Below, one piece after another: positions 12,944 through 21,100 of a DNA stretch of 24,548 nt (positions are counted from its first letter, which is position 1; every line of letters begins with the position of its first letter). Origin of the DNA: a virus; IMG/VR virus record IMGVR_UViG_3300021085_000206, positions 1 to 24,548 of that record. The stretch is one strand, 5' to 3'. The notes beneath the pieces are model-generated. The model did no database searches, was not told the DNA's origin, and saw nothing but the letters and a program-made list of their open reading frames with translations. The position numbers and the translations under genes were made by a program.

Positions 12944-13360
12944 TTAAAACTCATTATCTACTTTCCCCTTAATGTTTAAATAGTAATGCTCCTTCTCTTC
13001 TTCAGAGATGCTTATGATTCGATTACCCAGTAGGCAACCATATTTACGTTCCTTTTCTAACATAGCTTCCTGCAGCGAATAACGTACTCTACTGTTAGGC
13101 GCTAGGATGTGTATAATAGCCTCTAATGAAGCCACAACATCAGCGGCCTCTTCATAGATGTCATCGACACTATACTCTTCTCGGTTACTTCTAGATTCAT
13201 CAAGGAATTCATCAACCTCCTCTTTAAGTTTTGCGCGTGCAAAATGAAGCTTGTTTATGAACATTTCTTTCATATGCTCATCAAGCTCTTCTGGAGCGTA
13301 ACCATGGTGCCTCTCAAATAGCTCAGGCACCTTGTTTCGTACTAGTTTAAACTTGTTCAT
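12944..13360 (-). CDS. MazG-like nucleotide pyrophosphohydrolase (138 aa)
   Basis: All-alpha NTP-PPase pattern: KLVRNKVPE near the start, KLKEEVDEFLDE (Glu47, Glu48, Glu51) and DIYEEAADVVASLEAI (Glu70, Glu71, Asp74), which give the EExxE...ExxD magnesium site. This subgroup starts with a short K-L-V-R-N-K-V/I-P motif. Family members hydrolyse (d)NTPs to monophosphates and may remove modified nucleotides or lower ppGpp. In this operon it fits nucleotide-pool control. AGGAGAG precedes the ATG. Confidence 0.85.
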   Translation of the reverse strand: MNKFKLVRNKVPELFERHHGYAPEELDEHMKEMFINKLHFARAKLKEEVDEFLDESRSNREEYSVDDIYEEAADVVASLEAIIHILAPNSRVRYSLQEAMLEKERKYGCLLGNRIISISEEEKEHYYLNIKGKVDNEF

Positions 13361-13369
13361 CCTACTCTC

Positions 13370-13813
13370 CTAGTGTAAGTATCTATCTTCCTGCATAGCA
13401 ATCACTACAACTCCATTAAGCTGTAGAAAGGAAATACTGTCCATAGCACAATCATCGTTTGTCCCCTCGAATACCACAAGTGATACTCCAGAAGCAATGA
13501 TTGACTTAGCACAGTTAAAGCAAGGTGGTTTAGTAACATAGAGAAAAGCACCATTAGTACTTACAGTAGACTTAGCTACCTTAGCGATAGCGTTAATCTC
13601 TGCGTGTATGACCTCATCTCTAGTTACATACTTGCCGTCAATATCATCCTCACAGGTATTATCATAACCATGAGGAGTGCCATTGTAACCAGACGATATA
13701 ACCTGATTGTCTTTAACAATAACACAACCGACTTTAACCTTTTTAGATTTACTATGAAGAGCGACAGTCCTAGCGAAAGCCATATAAGTGACATTCCAAT
13801 CTAACGTTGTCAT
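13370..13813 (-). CDS. Deoxycytidylate (dCMP) deaminase (147 aa)
   Basis: Zinc deaminase with HAE (His70, Glu72) and PPCFNC (Cys98, Cys101), the standard metal site, and the family's KVGCVIVKDNQVISSGYNGTP start. It converts dCMP to dUMP, the precursor of dTMP. I chose the ATG at 13813 (ATGA overlap with the preceding gene, GGAG 9 nt upstream) over the ATG seven codons earlier. No thymidylate synthase is in the window, so the host enzyme or a gene elsewhere must finish the path. Confidence 0.92.
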   Translation of the reverse strand: MTTLDWNVTYMAFARTVALHSKSKKVKVGCVIVKDNQVISSGYNGTPHGYDNTCEDDIDGKYVTRDEVIHAEINAIAKVAKSTVSTNGAFLYVTKPPCFNCAKSIIASGVSLVVFEGTNDDCAMDSISFLQLNGVVVIAMQEDRYLH

Positions 13814-14289
13814 TCTCTTGTTTCTCCATTCCATTTCATGGGTGAACCTTTAGCGGCCCACTCATCTGCTTTGTGATTGTAATAGACAAGGTAGCCCTGC
13901 CTGCTTGTTTCTCTCTTGCACTCATCAGGCATACACATAGGTGGATTAGTAGGTCCAATGTGTGGTATACCTTCAGGAGGAACCGAGAGTAGTTCTTCCA
14001 TCTTAGTTATAGTTAAGTGAGTCTTACCATAGCGACTTGTATACACGCGACCCAGAGCCATCATGACCCTGAATACGCGCTTATAGTTATCACTGCTGGC
14101 TCGAACCCACACTGCTGTTGGATGATTAACATGTGTCTGCTTATATACCTTATCCTTTCGGGGGCTATTGAAGACATGATGTGCTGAGCTCAATAATTGA
14201 GCATACTCTAAAATCATCTTAACCACATGCTTATCGCAATGGGCCTCTGCACAGGCATCATCATCATCATCTAAATCAAAGAAGTTCAT
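13810..14289 (-). CDS. Phage protein related to pyrimidine-dimer DNA glycosylase annotations (159 aa)
   Basis: Begins MNFFDLDDDDDACAEAHCDKHVVKMILEYAQLL in one run of conserved pattern: an Asp pair, then H.DKHVVKM..E.AQ, followed by THVNHPTAVWVRAS, YTSRYGKTH and MPDECK. This combination defines a common phage family often labelled pyrimidine-dimer glycosylase. It does not resemble T4 endonuclease V in primary sequence, so the enzymatic label is uncertain. Lying next to dCMP deaminase and an AAA+ gene, a role in DNA or nucleotide chemistry is plausible. Confidence 0.7.
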   Translation of the reverse strand: MNFFDLDDDDDACAEAHCDKHVVKMILEYAQLLSSAHHVFNSPRKDKVYKQTHVNHPTAVWVRASSDNYKRVFRVMMALGRVYTSRYGKTHLTITKMEELLSVPPEGIPHIGPTNPPMCMPDECKRETSRQGYLVYYNHKADEWAAKGSPMKWNGETRE

Positions 14290-14290
14290 A

Positions 14291-15688
14291 TTAGTGAAAT
14301 CCTATAGTTCGTTTAGTTAACTCCTTAAGCTCCGGAGTGGTTGCAATCTTAAGCTTAACCTCATCTCTCAGCATCTCAACTACACGTTCAAAGGTTGGTA
14401 GCTCAGGCTCATACAATGAACGCTCCTTAACAACCTTAAAGTCACCTGTAGTCAATAGCTCAATATGCGGTATACGCTTATTTCTGAATCTGCTTTTGAA
14501 GAACTTTTTAAACGCTAACTTTTGTTGGTCATGCGTTAAGAAAGAGAACTCCATCTTCAGGTAGAATCGGCGTATCACTGCAGGGTCAAGAGACTTAATA
14601 AAGTTAGTAGTACAGATAACAATACCTTCAAACTCATCTAGACTAGTGAGTAGTTGGTTAGTCATAGTTCTACTATACTCTTTGGTAGAGGTAGCTCGGT
14701 TCATAGCAAGAGAGTCAATCTCATCCAACAATAGGATAGACTTACCTCCCTGTGCTTCTCGAAAGATCTGTGCTAACTTCTTCTCACCTTCACCAATATA
14801 CTTATCTTGTATATCAGCGTAGGATCGCTTAATTAGCCGCAAGTCCATCTCAGAAGCAATATGCTCTGCTAGTGCAGTCTTAGAAGTGCCGGGAGCACCG
14901 TGGAATAAACAAGTAATAGATGTAGGTTGCTCACTCCTTGGCTTTAGCAGTATGCCTTCCAGCCTCTCCAGAAACATCTCTGCAGTTGGCTTAGTGTTAA
15001 CCAGACCCTCCTCGAAAGCAATCTCGTTATTACGAGTTCCTCTCTTAGTGTTAGGGTTAACCTTAAGGCCTTTACCATAGTTGATGCTCTTAGGCTTCTT
15101 GTGCTGTGCCTCAGCCTCTTCCTCTACAATAAGTTCAACCTGAGTTAAACCAATGTAGATAGTAGTGATCTCATCTTTAGTCAGAGATACAGGAGAGACT
15201 TTCAGACTAACACCGGAGATTTCTTTAGACAGATTGGCTTTGCACCACTCACCTACAGCATATTCTTTATCTGTAGTGCCTCTTGAAACCTCCTGATCAG
15301 AGCCAGCTGAACCAAGCATAGCAGCAAAAGCATGTTCAAAGTCATCACCACTCTCTTCACCCGGGGGTGTAGTGGAAATACCTTCAAGCTCTCTTTTGTA
15401 AGCCGCTAGCTCATGACCTAACCAATACCTAAAGGCATCTTTTCTTACTGCAGGTTCAGCAATGTTTTCACTTATCATAGAGACTATATTCTCTCTAACG
15501 TCATAACGACCGTATGATATCTGCTTATTGGCTTTACGCTTAACAAGCCTATGGGTATCCAAGCACGCTTCGTAGACACATGGTCTCTTAACAAAGTGGC
15601 ATTGGAGATTATCCCTGCTTAGGAAGGCTTTCACTTCTTGAGTTATAGCCTGCGTTTCTTCAGCGGACAATACATCGGTTTTTTTCAT
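14291..15688 (-). CDS. AAA+ ATPase with unknown N-terminal domain (465 aa)
   Basis: The C-terminal half is a classic AAA module: GAPGTSKT (264-271), pore-loop-like YIGEGEKKL (297-305), Walker B SILLLDEID (317-325), sensor-1 region ICTTN (358-362) and arginine candidates Arg373/Arg374. The Walker A has Ser where the usual GxxGxGKT has Gly before Lys. The 230-residue N-terminal part is unrecognised and may bind the substrate. The pore loop and Arg fingers indicate a hexameric unfoldase- or remodelling-type ATPase (p97/FtsH-like class) rather than a helicase. The role in infection is not known. Confidence 0.85.
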   Translation of the reverse strand: MKKTDVLSAEETQAITQEVKAFLSRDNLQCHFVKRPCVYEACLDTHRLVKRKANKQISYGRYDVRENIVSMISENIAEPAVRKDAFRYWLGHELAAYKRELEGISTTPPGEESGDDFEHAFAAMLGSAGSDQEVSRGTTDKEYAVGEWCKANLSKEISGVSLKVSPVSLTKDEITTIYIGLTQVELIVEEEAEAQHKKPKSINYGKGLKVNPNTKRGTRNNEIAFEEGLVNTKPTAEMFLERLEGILLKPRSEQPTSITCLFHGAPGTSKTALAEHIASEMDLRLIKRSYADIQDKYIGEGEKKLAQIFREAQGGKSILLLDEIDSLAMNRATSTKEYSRTMTNQLLTSLDEFEGIVICTTNFIKSLDPAVIRRFYLKMEFSFLTHDQQKLAFKKFFKSRFRNKRIPHIELLTTGDFKVVKERSLYEPELPTFERVVEMLRDEVKLKIATTPELKELTKRTIGFH

Positions 15689-15698
15689 ACTACTCTCT

Positions 15699-17432
15699 CT
15701 AAATATCTACAATTAGTTCATCTTCTGTATCTACAACGCCTATAGCATCTTTAGTTCCCGAGTAGTTAAGTCTACCTGTATGATAGTCATACGTAGCTTT
15801 ACCTGCGGGACCTGTTAGGCCTGTGTAGCGACATTTCAGAACTGCTAGTTTAATGGTGTTACGCGTGTCTGACCCCTCAGCGTTTAGGTTACGAGCAAAG
15901 GCAAATATATCGTAAGATATCTGCTTAATCGAACCTGAACCTCTGATGTCATCAAGACTTGCTAATACACCATCCTCAAACGATTTACCGGACTCACCCA
16001 TTTTACGTAGGTGAGACACAAGACCTAGCCAGACATTGCGTCTTTTGACCATTCGGTTTAGGCTGTTCATTGCCTTGTCTTGTGCTTCGTTTCCCTGTAG
16101 ACCATCAAATCCCTCTGAGGTCAACAGTGTTATGTGGTCAAGGAACAAGTGTGTACATCCAGATAATGCCATCCACTCAAGACTATCAATAATGTCGGCA
16201 CCAAGCTTACAGTCCTCGTGATTGAGGATAACAACTCTGCCTTTGCCGAACACCTCATCAAAGCCAACTTTAAGCTCCTCAAGGGGTATCTCGTCTTTAG
16301 CAGGGTTTCTGTTAATAGCTAGACCTGATAATCTTCTTGCTGTCTCTGCAGGTGACTCCTCTAAAGATACAATACCTATCTTAGTGTCATCAGTAGCATT
16401 CAGCAAGTGAAACATTATCTCTCGCATCATAGTAGACTTACCTGAGCCAGTACCTGAAGTGAAGAGTGTTATCTCTCCTCTGCGCATACCCTTTGACTTC
16501 TCGTTAAGACCTTGAAGACAGGGAGGGTATGATACAGATTCAATCTCAGAGTAGCTCTCCAGTGATTCCCAGAGGTCTTCCACAGAGATGATACTGGCAG
16601 GTTGCCATGGTTCAGCATCCCACACACATTGCATTAACTTTTTCCAACCGTGTTTAACAAGAACATCAGAGGGGTCATTCTCAGGCATAGAAGCAATCTT
16701 AACTTTATCTGCACCTATAATCTTACAAGCCACATCTGTAGCTTTCTGGCCCTGCTCATCTTGGTCAAACATCAACACTACCTCCTCAAATGAGCGAAGG
16801 TACTTGACTTGGTTAGATAAAGACTTCTTAGCTGATCCTGTACCTGCTGGCAAGGATACAACCGCGTAAAACCTACCATACTGATCGTATAGAGCTTGGG
16901 CTACTGCTAGAGTATCTAGCTCACCCTCGGTTATGATTAGTCTCTTTCCACCGGAAGGAAACAACCTTTGTCCGAATAACTCTGTAGGGGAAACCCCTGA
17001 AGGTTCTGAACGAAAGTCTTTAGGCATCTTTCTTACTTTGTATGAACTTACTTCTCCTTCTTCATTGAAGTAGGGGTACCAATGCTCGAGTATCCTTCCT
17101 CCTGGAGTTTGCTCAACGGATTTGACTCCGAAGAATGTAGCGACTTGTTTAGTAATGTGTCTTTCTCTGAACCCTCTGTCTCGTCCTTGGATTGGGCTAA
17201 ACGTAGTAGTTCGTTTGAAGTCGCTCTGCGCATTGCTTTTTCCTTGTGTAAAAGTTTCTAGGTCTAGTATTTCGTCATCTCCTGATAACTCAGAAGCCTT
17301 AAAGTGCTTCTCACATGAGAAACAATATCCGTGACCATCACTGTAGACTTGCATGGCATCCGAAGACGCACAACCATCCTCATCATGACACGGTTGATTC
17401 CTACTAACGATGTGCGAATCATCTTTCATCAC
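15699..17432 (-). CDS. Fused primase-helicase, T7 gp4-like (577 aa)
   Basis: Domains in order: zinc-binding domain with Cys15, Cys21, Cys37 and Cys40 (SDGHGYCFSC matches the T7 gp4 zinc motif), TOPRIM primase core with IITEGELDT (Glu170) and MFDQDEQG (Asp223, Asp225), then a RecA/DnaB-type helicase with SGTGSGKST (326-334), IVSLEES, Walker B HLFLDH and an RGSGSIKQ motif. The C-terminus is acidic. It unwinds the fork and primes the lagging strand. The length is close to T7 gp4 (566 aa). The start is GTG at 17432 (AAGGAG 8 nt upstream) or ATG at 17429, which overlap the end of the preceding gene. Confidence 0.95.
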   Translation of the reverse strand: MMKDDSHIVSRNQPCHDEDGCASSDAMQVYSDGHGYCFSCEKHFKASELSGDDEILDLETFTQGKSNAQSDFKRTTTFSPIQGRDRGFRERHITKQVATFFGVKSVEQTPGGRILEHWYPYFNEEGEVSSYKVRKMPKDFRSEPSGVSPTELFGQRLFPSGGKRLIITEGELDTLAVAQALYDQYGRFYAVVSLPAGTGSAKKSLSNQVKYLRSFEEVVLMFDQDEQGQKATDVACKIIGADKVKIASMPENDPSDVLVKHGWKKLMQCVWDAEPWQPASIISVEDLWESLESYSEIESVSYPPCLQGLNEKSKGMRRGEITLFTSGTGSGKSTMMREIMFHLLNATDDTKIGIVSLEESPAETARRLSGLAINRNPAKDEIPLEELKVGFDEVFGKGRVVILNHEDCKLGADIIDSLEWMALSGCTHLFLDHITLLTSEGFDGLQGNEAQDKAMNSLNRMVKRRNVWLGLVSHLRKMGESGKSFEDGVLASLDDIRGSGSIKQISYDIFAFARNLNAEGSDTRNTIKLAVLKCRYTGLTGPAGKATYDYHTGRLNYSGTKDAIGVVDTEDELIVDI

Positions 17433-17908
17433 ATTTTAAGCTCCTTGGGTATCTTCTTGTTTAGATTAGATATTCGGTTAGGTGGTATGAATTTGATAGC
17501 GGATATTTGACCGTTGTAATAAATGCGCTTACCGTCTTCTGACCTAGCACGGAGAACATCTCGTTTAACTTGCTCATCTACCTCTGCATAGACTAAATCG
17601 CCTCTACAGGAGTATTCACCAAGACATATGAACTTCATATTCTTAAGTCCATTAGTTTTAATGTGTTCAGCAAGGTGAACTGAAGAACCCGCATAGGTCC
17701 TCCAGTTGGTCTCTTTGCCGTAGTTTCTACTGCTTTTCTTGCCAGCATGTTTATACTGCTTACGACCAATATAACCCTTCTCAGTCTTTGAACACCATAT
17801 AAGGTACACAAAGCCAAAGTAGAGGTCAGGCCTCATCATCTCATGAAATGACCAATGGCCATTGTCAAGAACACTATTCTTATTATTTTTAGATTTTGAA
17901 GCGGACAT
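17429..17908 (-). CDS. GIY-YIG nuclease, SegE-like (159 aa)
   Basis: The core has FVYLI (33-37, the GIY strand), GYIGRK (45-50, the YIG strand with Arg49), a W-Y-GSS motif (69-76), an acidic helix with Glu109 that could be the catalytic Glu, and YYNG (130-133). This is the pattern of phage GIY-YIG proteins related to T4 SegE. They can be homing endonucleases, but this one lies in a fixed place between exonuclease and primase genes, where T7 carries its gene 3 nuclease, so a role in host DNA breakdown or junction cleavage is possible. GGAG lies 8 nt upstream of its ATG, which overlaps the exonuclease end by 20 nt. Confidence 0.78.
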   Translation of the reverse strand: MSASKSKNNKNSVLDNGHWSFHEMMRPDLYFGFVYLIWCSKTEKGYIGRKQYKHAGKKSSRNYGKETNWRTYAGSSVHLAEHIKTNGLKNMKFICLGEYSCRGDLVYAEVDEQVKRDVLRARSEDGKRIYYNGQISAIKFIPPNRISNLNKKIPKELKM

Positions 17909-18572
17909 CCTTAAATCTCCTAATAAGTATGAGGTCTCCGGTCAGCTGAAGCTCCTCTTCCCAATCCTCCCCATACTGGTCTTTGTAAGCTTGAATAACC
18001 GTCTGACGGCGATTACCATAGGTAATGCCATTAAGTAGGTTTTCAGCACGTTTGTGTCCAATACCCGGAAGACCCGGAATATTGTCGGCACTATCACCCA
18101 TAAGTAATTGCTTATGTAGTAGGTAGTCTGCAGCATCATCATCCACATGGGTCAAGAGACCTTTGCGGATATTGAAGTGAACTCCCGGAATAGTGAGTAA
18201 GTCTTTATCGATAGAAGCTATAGCGTAGTCAAGTTTCGCCTCCATGCATTCCTGCGCCCACTGAGCTAGGAGATCATCTGCCTCTTGCCCGTGAGCTTCT
18301 TCTGCATCATGGCATTGCACCATGTAGTCACGTAACCTGTTAATAAAAGCTCTATGCTCTTCATTGCCTGCTTTATTACGATTGCCTTTATAATCATCAA
18401 AGACTTCGTGTCTAAAGTTATTATCGCCTTTAACAGCGATCCTAGCACTATCCCCAAACACACAATCAGTAATGCTGGGGATTAAAGAGTCTAAAGCAGC
18501 TTGCGCCTCTTCTTCAGTGTTGTCATAAGCGGCGATATAAGCGATAACATCGCCATCAATTAAACAAATCAT
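17889..18572 (-). CDS. 5'-3' exonuclease, FEN/T7 gp6-like (227 aa)
   Basis: PIN/FEN nuclease with the expected acidic residues: Asp6/Asp8 in LIDGDVIAY, GQEADDLLA (Glu97, Asp99, Asp100), SIDKDLLTIPG (Asp122, Asp124) and MGDSADNIPGLPGIG (Asp160, Asp163), the last followed by the helix-hairpin-helix that binds DNA. It removes RNA primers and degrades DNA from 5' ends; T7 gp6 does this in primer removal and host DNA breakdown. It is shorter than T7 gp6 (about 300 aa). The start overlaps the previous stop (TAATG). Confidence 0.92.
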   Translation of the reverse strand: MICLIDGDVIAYIAAYDNTEEEAQAALDSLIPSITDCVFGDSARIAVKGDNNFRHEVFDDYKGNRNKAGNEEHRAFINRLRDYMVQCHDAEEAHGQEADDLLAQWAQECMEAKLDYAIASIDKDLLTIPGVHFNIRKGLLTHVDDDAADYLLHKQLLMGDSADNIPGLPGIGHKRAENLLNGITYGNRRQTVIQAYKDQYGEDWEEELQLTGDLILIRRFKDVRFKI

Positions 18573-18772
18573 TACTTGATACCATAGTTACTAGCGCGAG
18601 AGATAATACGGTTCTTGTGCTCAATAAAGTGCTTAGAACCCTGTCGATAACGAATCTTATTAGCGTTAGACTTCCAGAACAAAGTAACTACTTGCTCTAC
18701 TGAGTCGTAGGTCCAAGTAGCGGAAGGAGTAGCGTAAGAGGCGTAGCGGTAGTAAGAGTTTGAGTTAGTCAT
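18572..18772 (-). CDS. Hypothetical basic, Tyr/Ser-rich small protein (66 aa)
   Basis: ATGA overlap with the preceding gene and TAATG overlap with the exonuclease gene, so it is tightly coupled between two replication genes. The product starts MTNSNSYYRYASYATPSATW, then VEQVVTLFWKS, and has a basic C-terminal half. It has no membrane span or cysteine motif. The basic charge would suit DNA binding, but no family is recognised. Confidence 0.72.
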   Translation of the reverse strand: MTNSNSYYRYASYATPSATWTYDSVEQVVTLFWKSNANKIRYRQGSKHFIEHKNRIISRASNYGIK

Positions 18773-19065
18773 TCTATTATTCCTTGTATTGTTGTCATAC
18801 CGAGGATGTACCTACGGTAATAGTTGACGGCACCTTTAACCATCAGTGGGTATTCCCCAAGATAGGTGCCAGCTTGTAAATCATCTTTTGATATAAGCTC
18901 TTTGTGTGGATGTTCCAGTGTATCGTAGTTCTCAAGGAGCCAAGTAGCCAGCTCATCAAATTGATAGTCTGGCACTATAGACTCGTCCTCTACATAATAT
19001 GTATAGGCACACATGAGATAAAAAGATACAGGGTCGTAGTTAGTGGGACAATCAGTGAGTGTCAT
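18769..19065 (-). CDS. Orphan protein resembling the N-terminal (Ia) domain of NAD-dependent DNA ligase (98 aa)
   Basis: I chose the ATG at 19065, which has GGGAG 8 nt upstream; the ATG ten codons earlier overlaps the polymerase gene by 44 nt and lacks a good site. Residues 15-45 read YTYYVEDESIVPDYQFDELATWL, close to the Y.YY..D..I.D.EYD.L..L pattern of bacterial LigA domain Ia, which binds the NMN part of NAD. The protein has nothing of the adenylation, OB or BRCT domains, so it cannot be a ligase by itself. Similar orphans occur in other podophages. It could bind NAD or regulate a ligase; this is inference. Confidence 0.7.
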   Translation of the reverse strand: MTLTDCPTNYDPVSFYLMCAYTYYVEDESIVPDYQFDELATWLLENYDTLEHPHKELISKDDLQAGTYLGEYPLMVKGAVNYYRRYILGMTTIQGIIE

Positions 19066-20881
19066 ACCAATTACTCCCGATTTGTGCTTCACCATCCATG
19101 ATGTTAACCCCGAATATCTTAGGGGCTTCTCTGAATGCTTCAGCGGCTATTTCAGCAACACGATCAGCATCTTTAGCTGACACATCTAACTGGCACTCGT
19201 CATGCATAAATATAAGAGGATGTACATCAAGATTTTCCTCTTTAAACTTCTTACGCATGTAGGCAATTGCTGCCTTACAGGTTACTGCTTCAAATGACTG
19301 CAGTAGATAGTTGAGAGCCTTGTGGTTGCTATCTGTGTATATCTTTCTACCATCGATAGCAGGAATATACCCCATCTTAGGATTGCCCTTAGATGTCTGC
19401 TCTAGAGCCCTCTGCACCCTTGCGGTTAGGCTACCAAGACCCGGAGTATTCTCAATGAAAACCTGCTTCATTTGATTACCGAATTTTGGATCACGTATAC
19501 CCTTAAGGATAAGAGATAGCTTGCCTCCACCACCGCCGAATAGAAAGGCGTATAGGAAGGGTTTAGCGGTAGCTCTAGCACAACCGAGGATGTCAGCATT
19601 GCGCTGATGAACATCTCCGTTAAGAACCTCATCCGTGAAGTCTTTGTTATCTAGATAGTGACACAGTGCGCGCATCTGATTACCTGAAGAGTCAGCACCG
19701 ACAATAACTCGGCCCTCCTCTACTATAAACAGCTGACGCATTTCCTTACCCCAACGAGCGTTAGGTGAAGGAACATTTACAATGGTCGAGTGACGCGCTC
19801 TCGCAGTCGGCGTACCGATTGTAAAGCAGTCTCCATGAAGCCTGTTATCACTGTCAAGCTCGTTAAGCCACCCAACAAGAATACTGTGCCTAGAGCGAGT
19901 AGTATAGTAGCTATCGACCATAAGCCCCACCTCGCCAATTGCTTCAAGACTTTTCGTACAGAGCTTCGGAGAGACTTTAACCAGCCCACCGTTTGGTAGC
20001 TTTTTGTAGTTGTGTTCGAGGGGTTCCCACCCTTGTTCATATAAAAACTCCTTAACGTATTCAAGGCTACCCATCTCAGGTTTAAGAACAGTTATGCGGT
20101 TATAGGAACCGTCAACTAATCTATCCGTCAAGGCAGACTCTGGAGATACACCAAAGTAATCTGCTATATTCTTAGGGTAAAAACCGTTCTTGTTAAACTT
20201 AACTTCTTTGCTCTCTTTGTCAGTAGCTTTGACTTTAGTACTGAGCATAGGCTCAATCTTCCTTTCAATGCTTGACATTTCTTCTTCCATCTGAGAGGCT
20301 AACTCAAGTGCTTTCTCTTTATCAAAGAGCCAACCCTTGTCGCTTGCATCCTGACAGAACTGAGCGGTTTCATGCTCAAACCTAAGACTCTGTTTGATAA
20401 CAGGCTTCTTAGCAGATAGAGCACGCATTTCTTTAACCAGCAGATCGTACGCTAGATGATTAATCCTAACGTCTTCTCTACAGCGGTGTAGCATCTCTTT
20501 AGAGTATTGCGACCAGTCTTCATGTTCTGGTTTAGGTACTTTAAAGTATTCACCAAACTTAGCCAGAGCGTGTCTGCCACCAAAGCGCTTATAGTTAAGG
20601 ACTCTAGACATAATAAGAGTATCAACAATAGATACCTTGTCTTCGAAATCCCAGCCTTTAATCATCTTCAGAGCAGGCAAATCATAGCCTATTATGTTAT
20701 GCCCTATGAGTGCATCAGCACTTAACATAAAGTCATAAGCTTCATTAAAATCTGGATAGTCATCATCGTAATCAGTGAAGATGAACTCTTCTTCAGTCTC
20801 TATATCTCTAGCGACTAAAACCCAGAGGTTGGAGAGGGACGGCAAAAGGCCATCCCCCTCGAGGTCCCAGACTAGCTTCAA
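19052..20881 (-). CDS. Family A DNA polymerase with 3'-5' exonuclease, T7 gp5-like (609 aa)
   Basis: Replicates the phage genome. The exonuclease motifs are intact: WDLEGD (Asp6, Glu8), GHNIIGYD (Asp67) and REDV (Asp137). Polymerase motif A is GADSSGNQMR with Asp397, motif B RATAKPFLYAFLFGG with Arg436, Lys440 and Tyr444, and motif C MHDE with Asp561 and Glu562. Tyr444 sits at the E. coli Phe762 position, as in T7. Gln402 replaces the Glu that T7 (Glu480) and Pol I have. The protein is about 95 residues shorter than T7 gp5. The start codon is TTG at 20881, 2 nt past the previous stop; the next ATG would remove exonuclease motif I. Confidence 0.95.
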   Translation of the reverse strand: MKLVWDLEGDGLLPSLSNLWVLVARDIETEEEFIFTDYDDDYPDFNEAYDFMLSADALIGHNIIGYDLPALKMIKGWDFEDKVSIVDTLIMSRVLNYKRFGGRHALAKFGEYFKVPKPEHEDWSQYSKEMLHRCREDVRINHLAYDLLVKEMRALSAKKPVIKQSLRFEHETAQFCQDASDKGWLFDKEKALELASQMEEEMSSIERKIEPMLSTKVKATDKESKEVKFNKNGFYPKNIADYFGVSPESALTDRLVDGSYNRITVLKPEMGSLEYVKEFLYEQGWEPLEHNYKKLPNGGLVKVSPKLCTKSLEAIGEVGLMVDSYYTTRSRHSILVGWLNELDSDNRLHGDCFTIGTPTARARHSTIVNVPSPNARWGKEMRQLFIVEEGRVIVGADSSGNQMRALCHYLDNKDFTDEVLNGDVHQRNADILGCARATAKPFLYAFLFGGGGGKLSLILKGIRDPKFGNQMKQVFIENTPGLGSLTARVQRALEQTSKGNPKMGYIPAIDGRKIYTDSNHKALNYLLQSFEAVTCKAAIAYMRKKFKEENLDVHPLIFMHDECQLDVSAKDADRVAEIAAEAFREAPKIFGVNIMDGEAQIGSNWYDTH

Positions 20882-20883
20882 GA

Positions 20884-21081
20884 TTATAGGTCCAGAGGCA
20901 AGCTTTCGTGAACTTCACACGCAAACGCATAAGCGTCTTTTGCTGTGTTAAAGATCAACTTTTGGGTGACCCAATCGTTGTCGTCATCACGACCGCTAAT
21001 TTCGACCATATATCCGTTGCTGTAGCGATATACAACTACTGATTCGTTGATTTTGGTTAACTTCAAGTTTTCATTCGACAT
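20884..21081 (-). CDS. Hypothetical small protein (65 aa)
   Basis: I chose the ATG at 21081 because AGGAG lies 7 nt upstream; the in-frame ATG nine codons earlier overlaps the DUF3310 gene. The product looks beta-rich: SVVVYRYSNGYMVEISGRDDD, then WVTQKLIFN, then a helix with AKDAYAFACEVHESL. The pattern suggests a small globular domain. No family is recognised. It lies directly before the polymerase, whose TTG start probably relies on its translation. Confidence 0.72.
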   Translation of the reverse strand: MSNENLKLTKINESVVVYRYSNGYMVEISGRDDDNDWVTQKLIFNTAKDAYAFACEVHESLPLDL

Positions 21082-21100
21082 ACTATATCTCCTAGTATTA

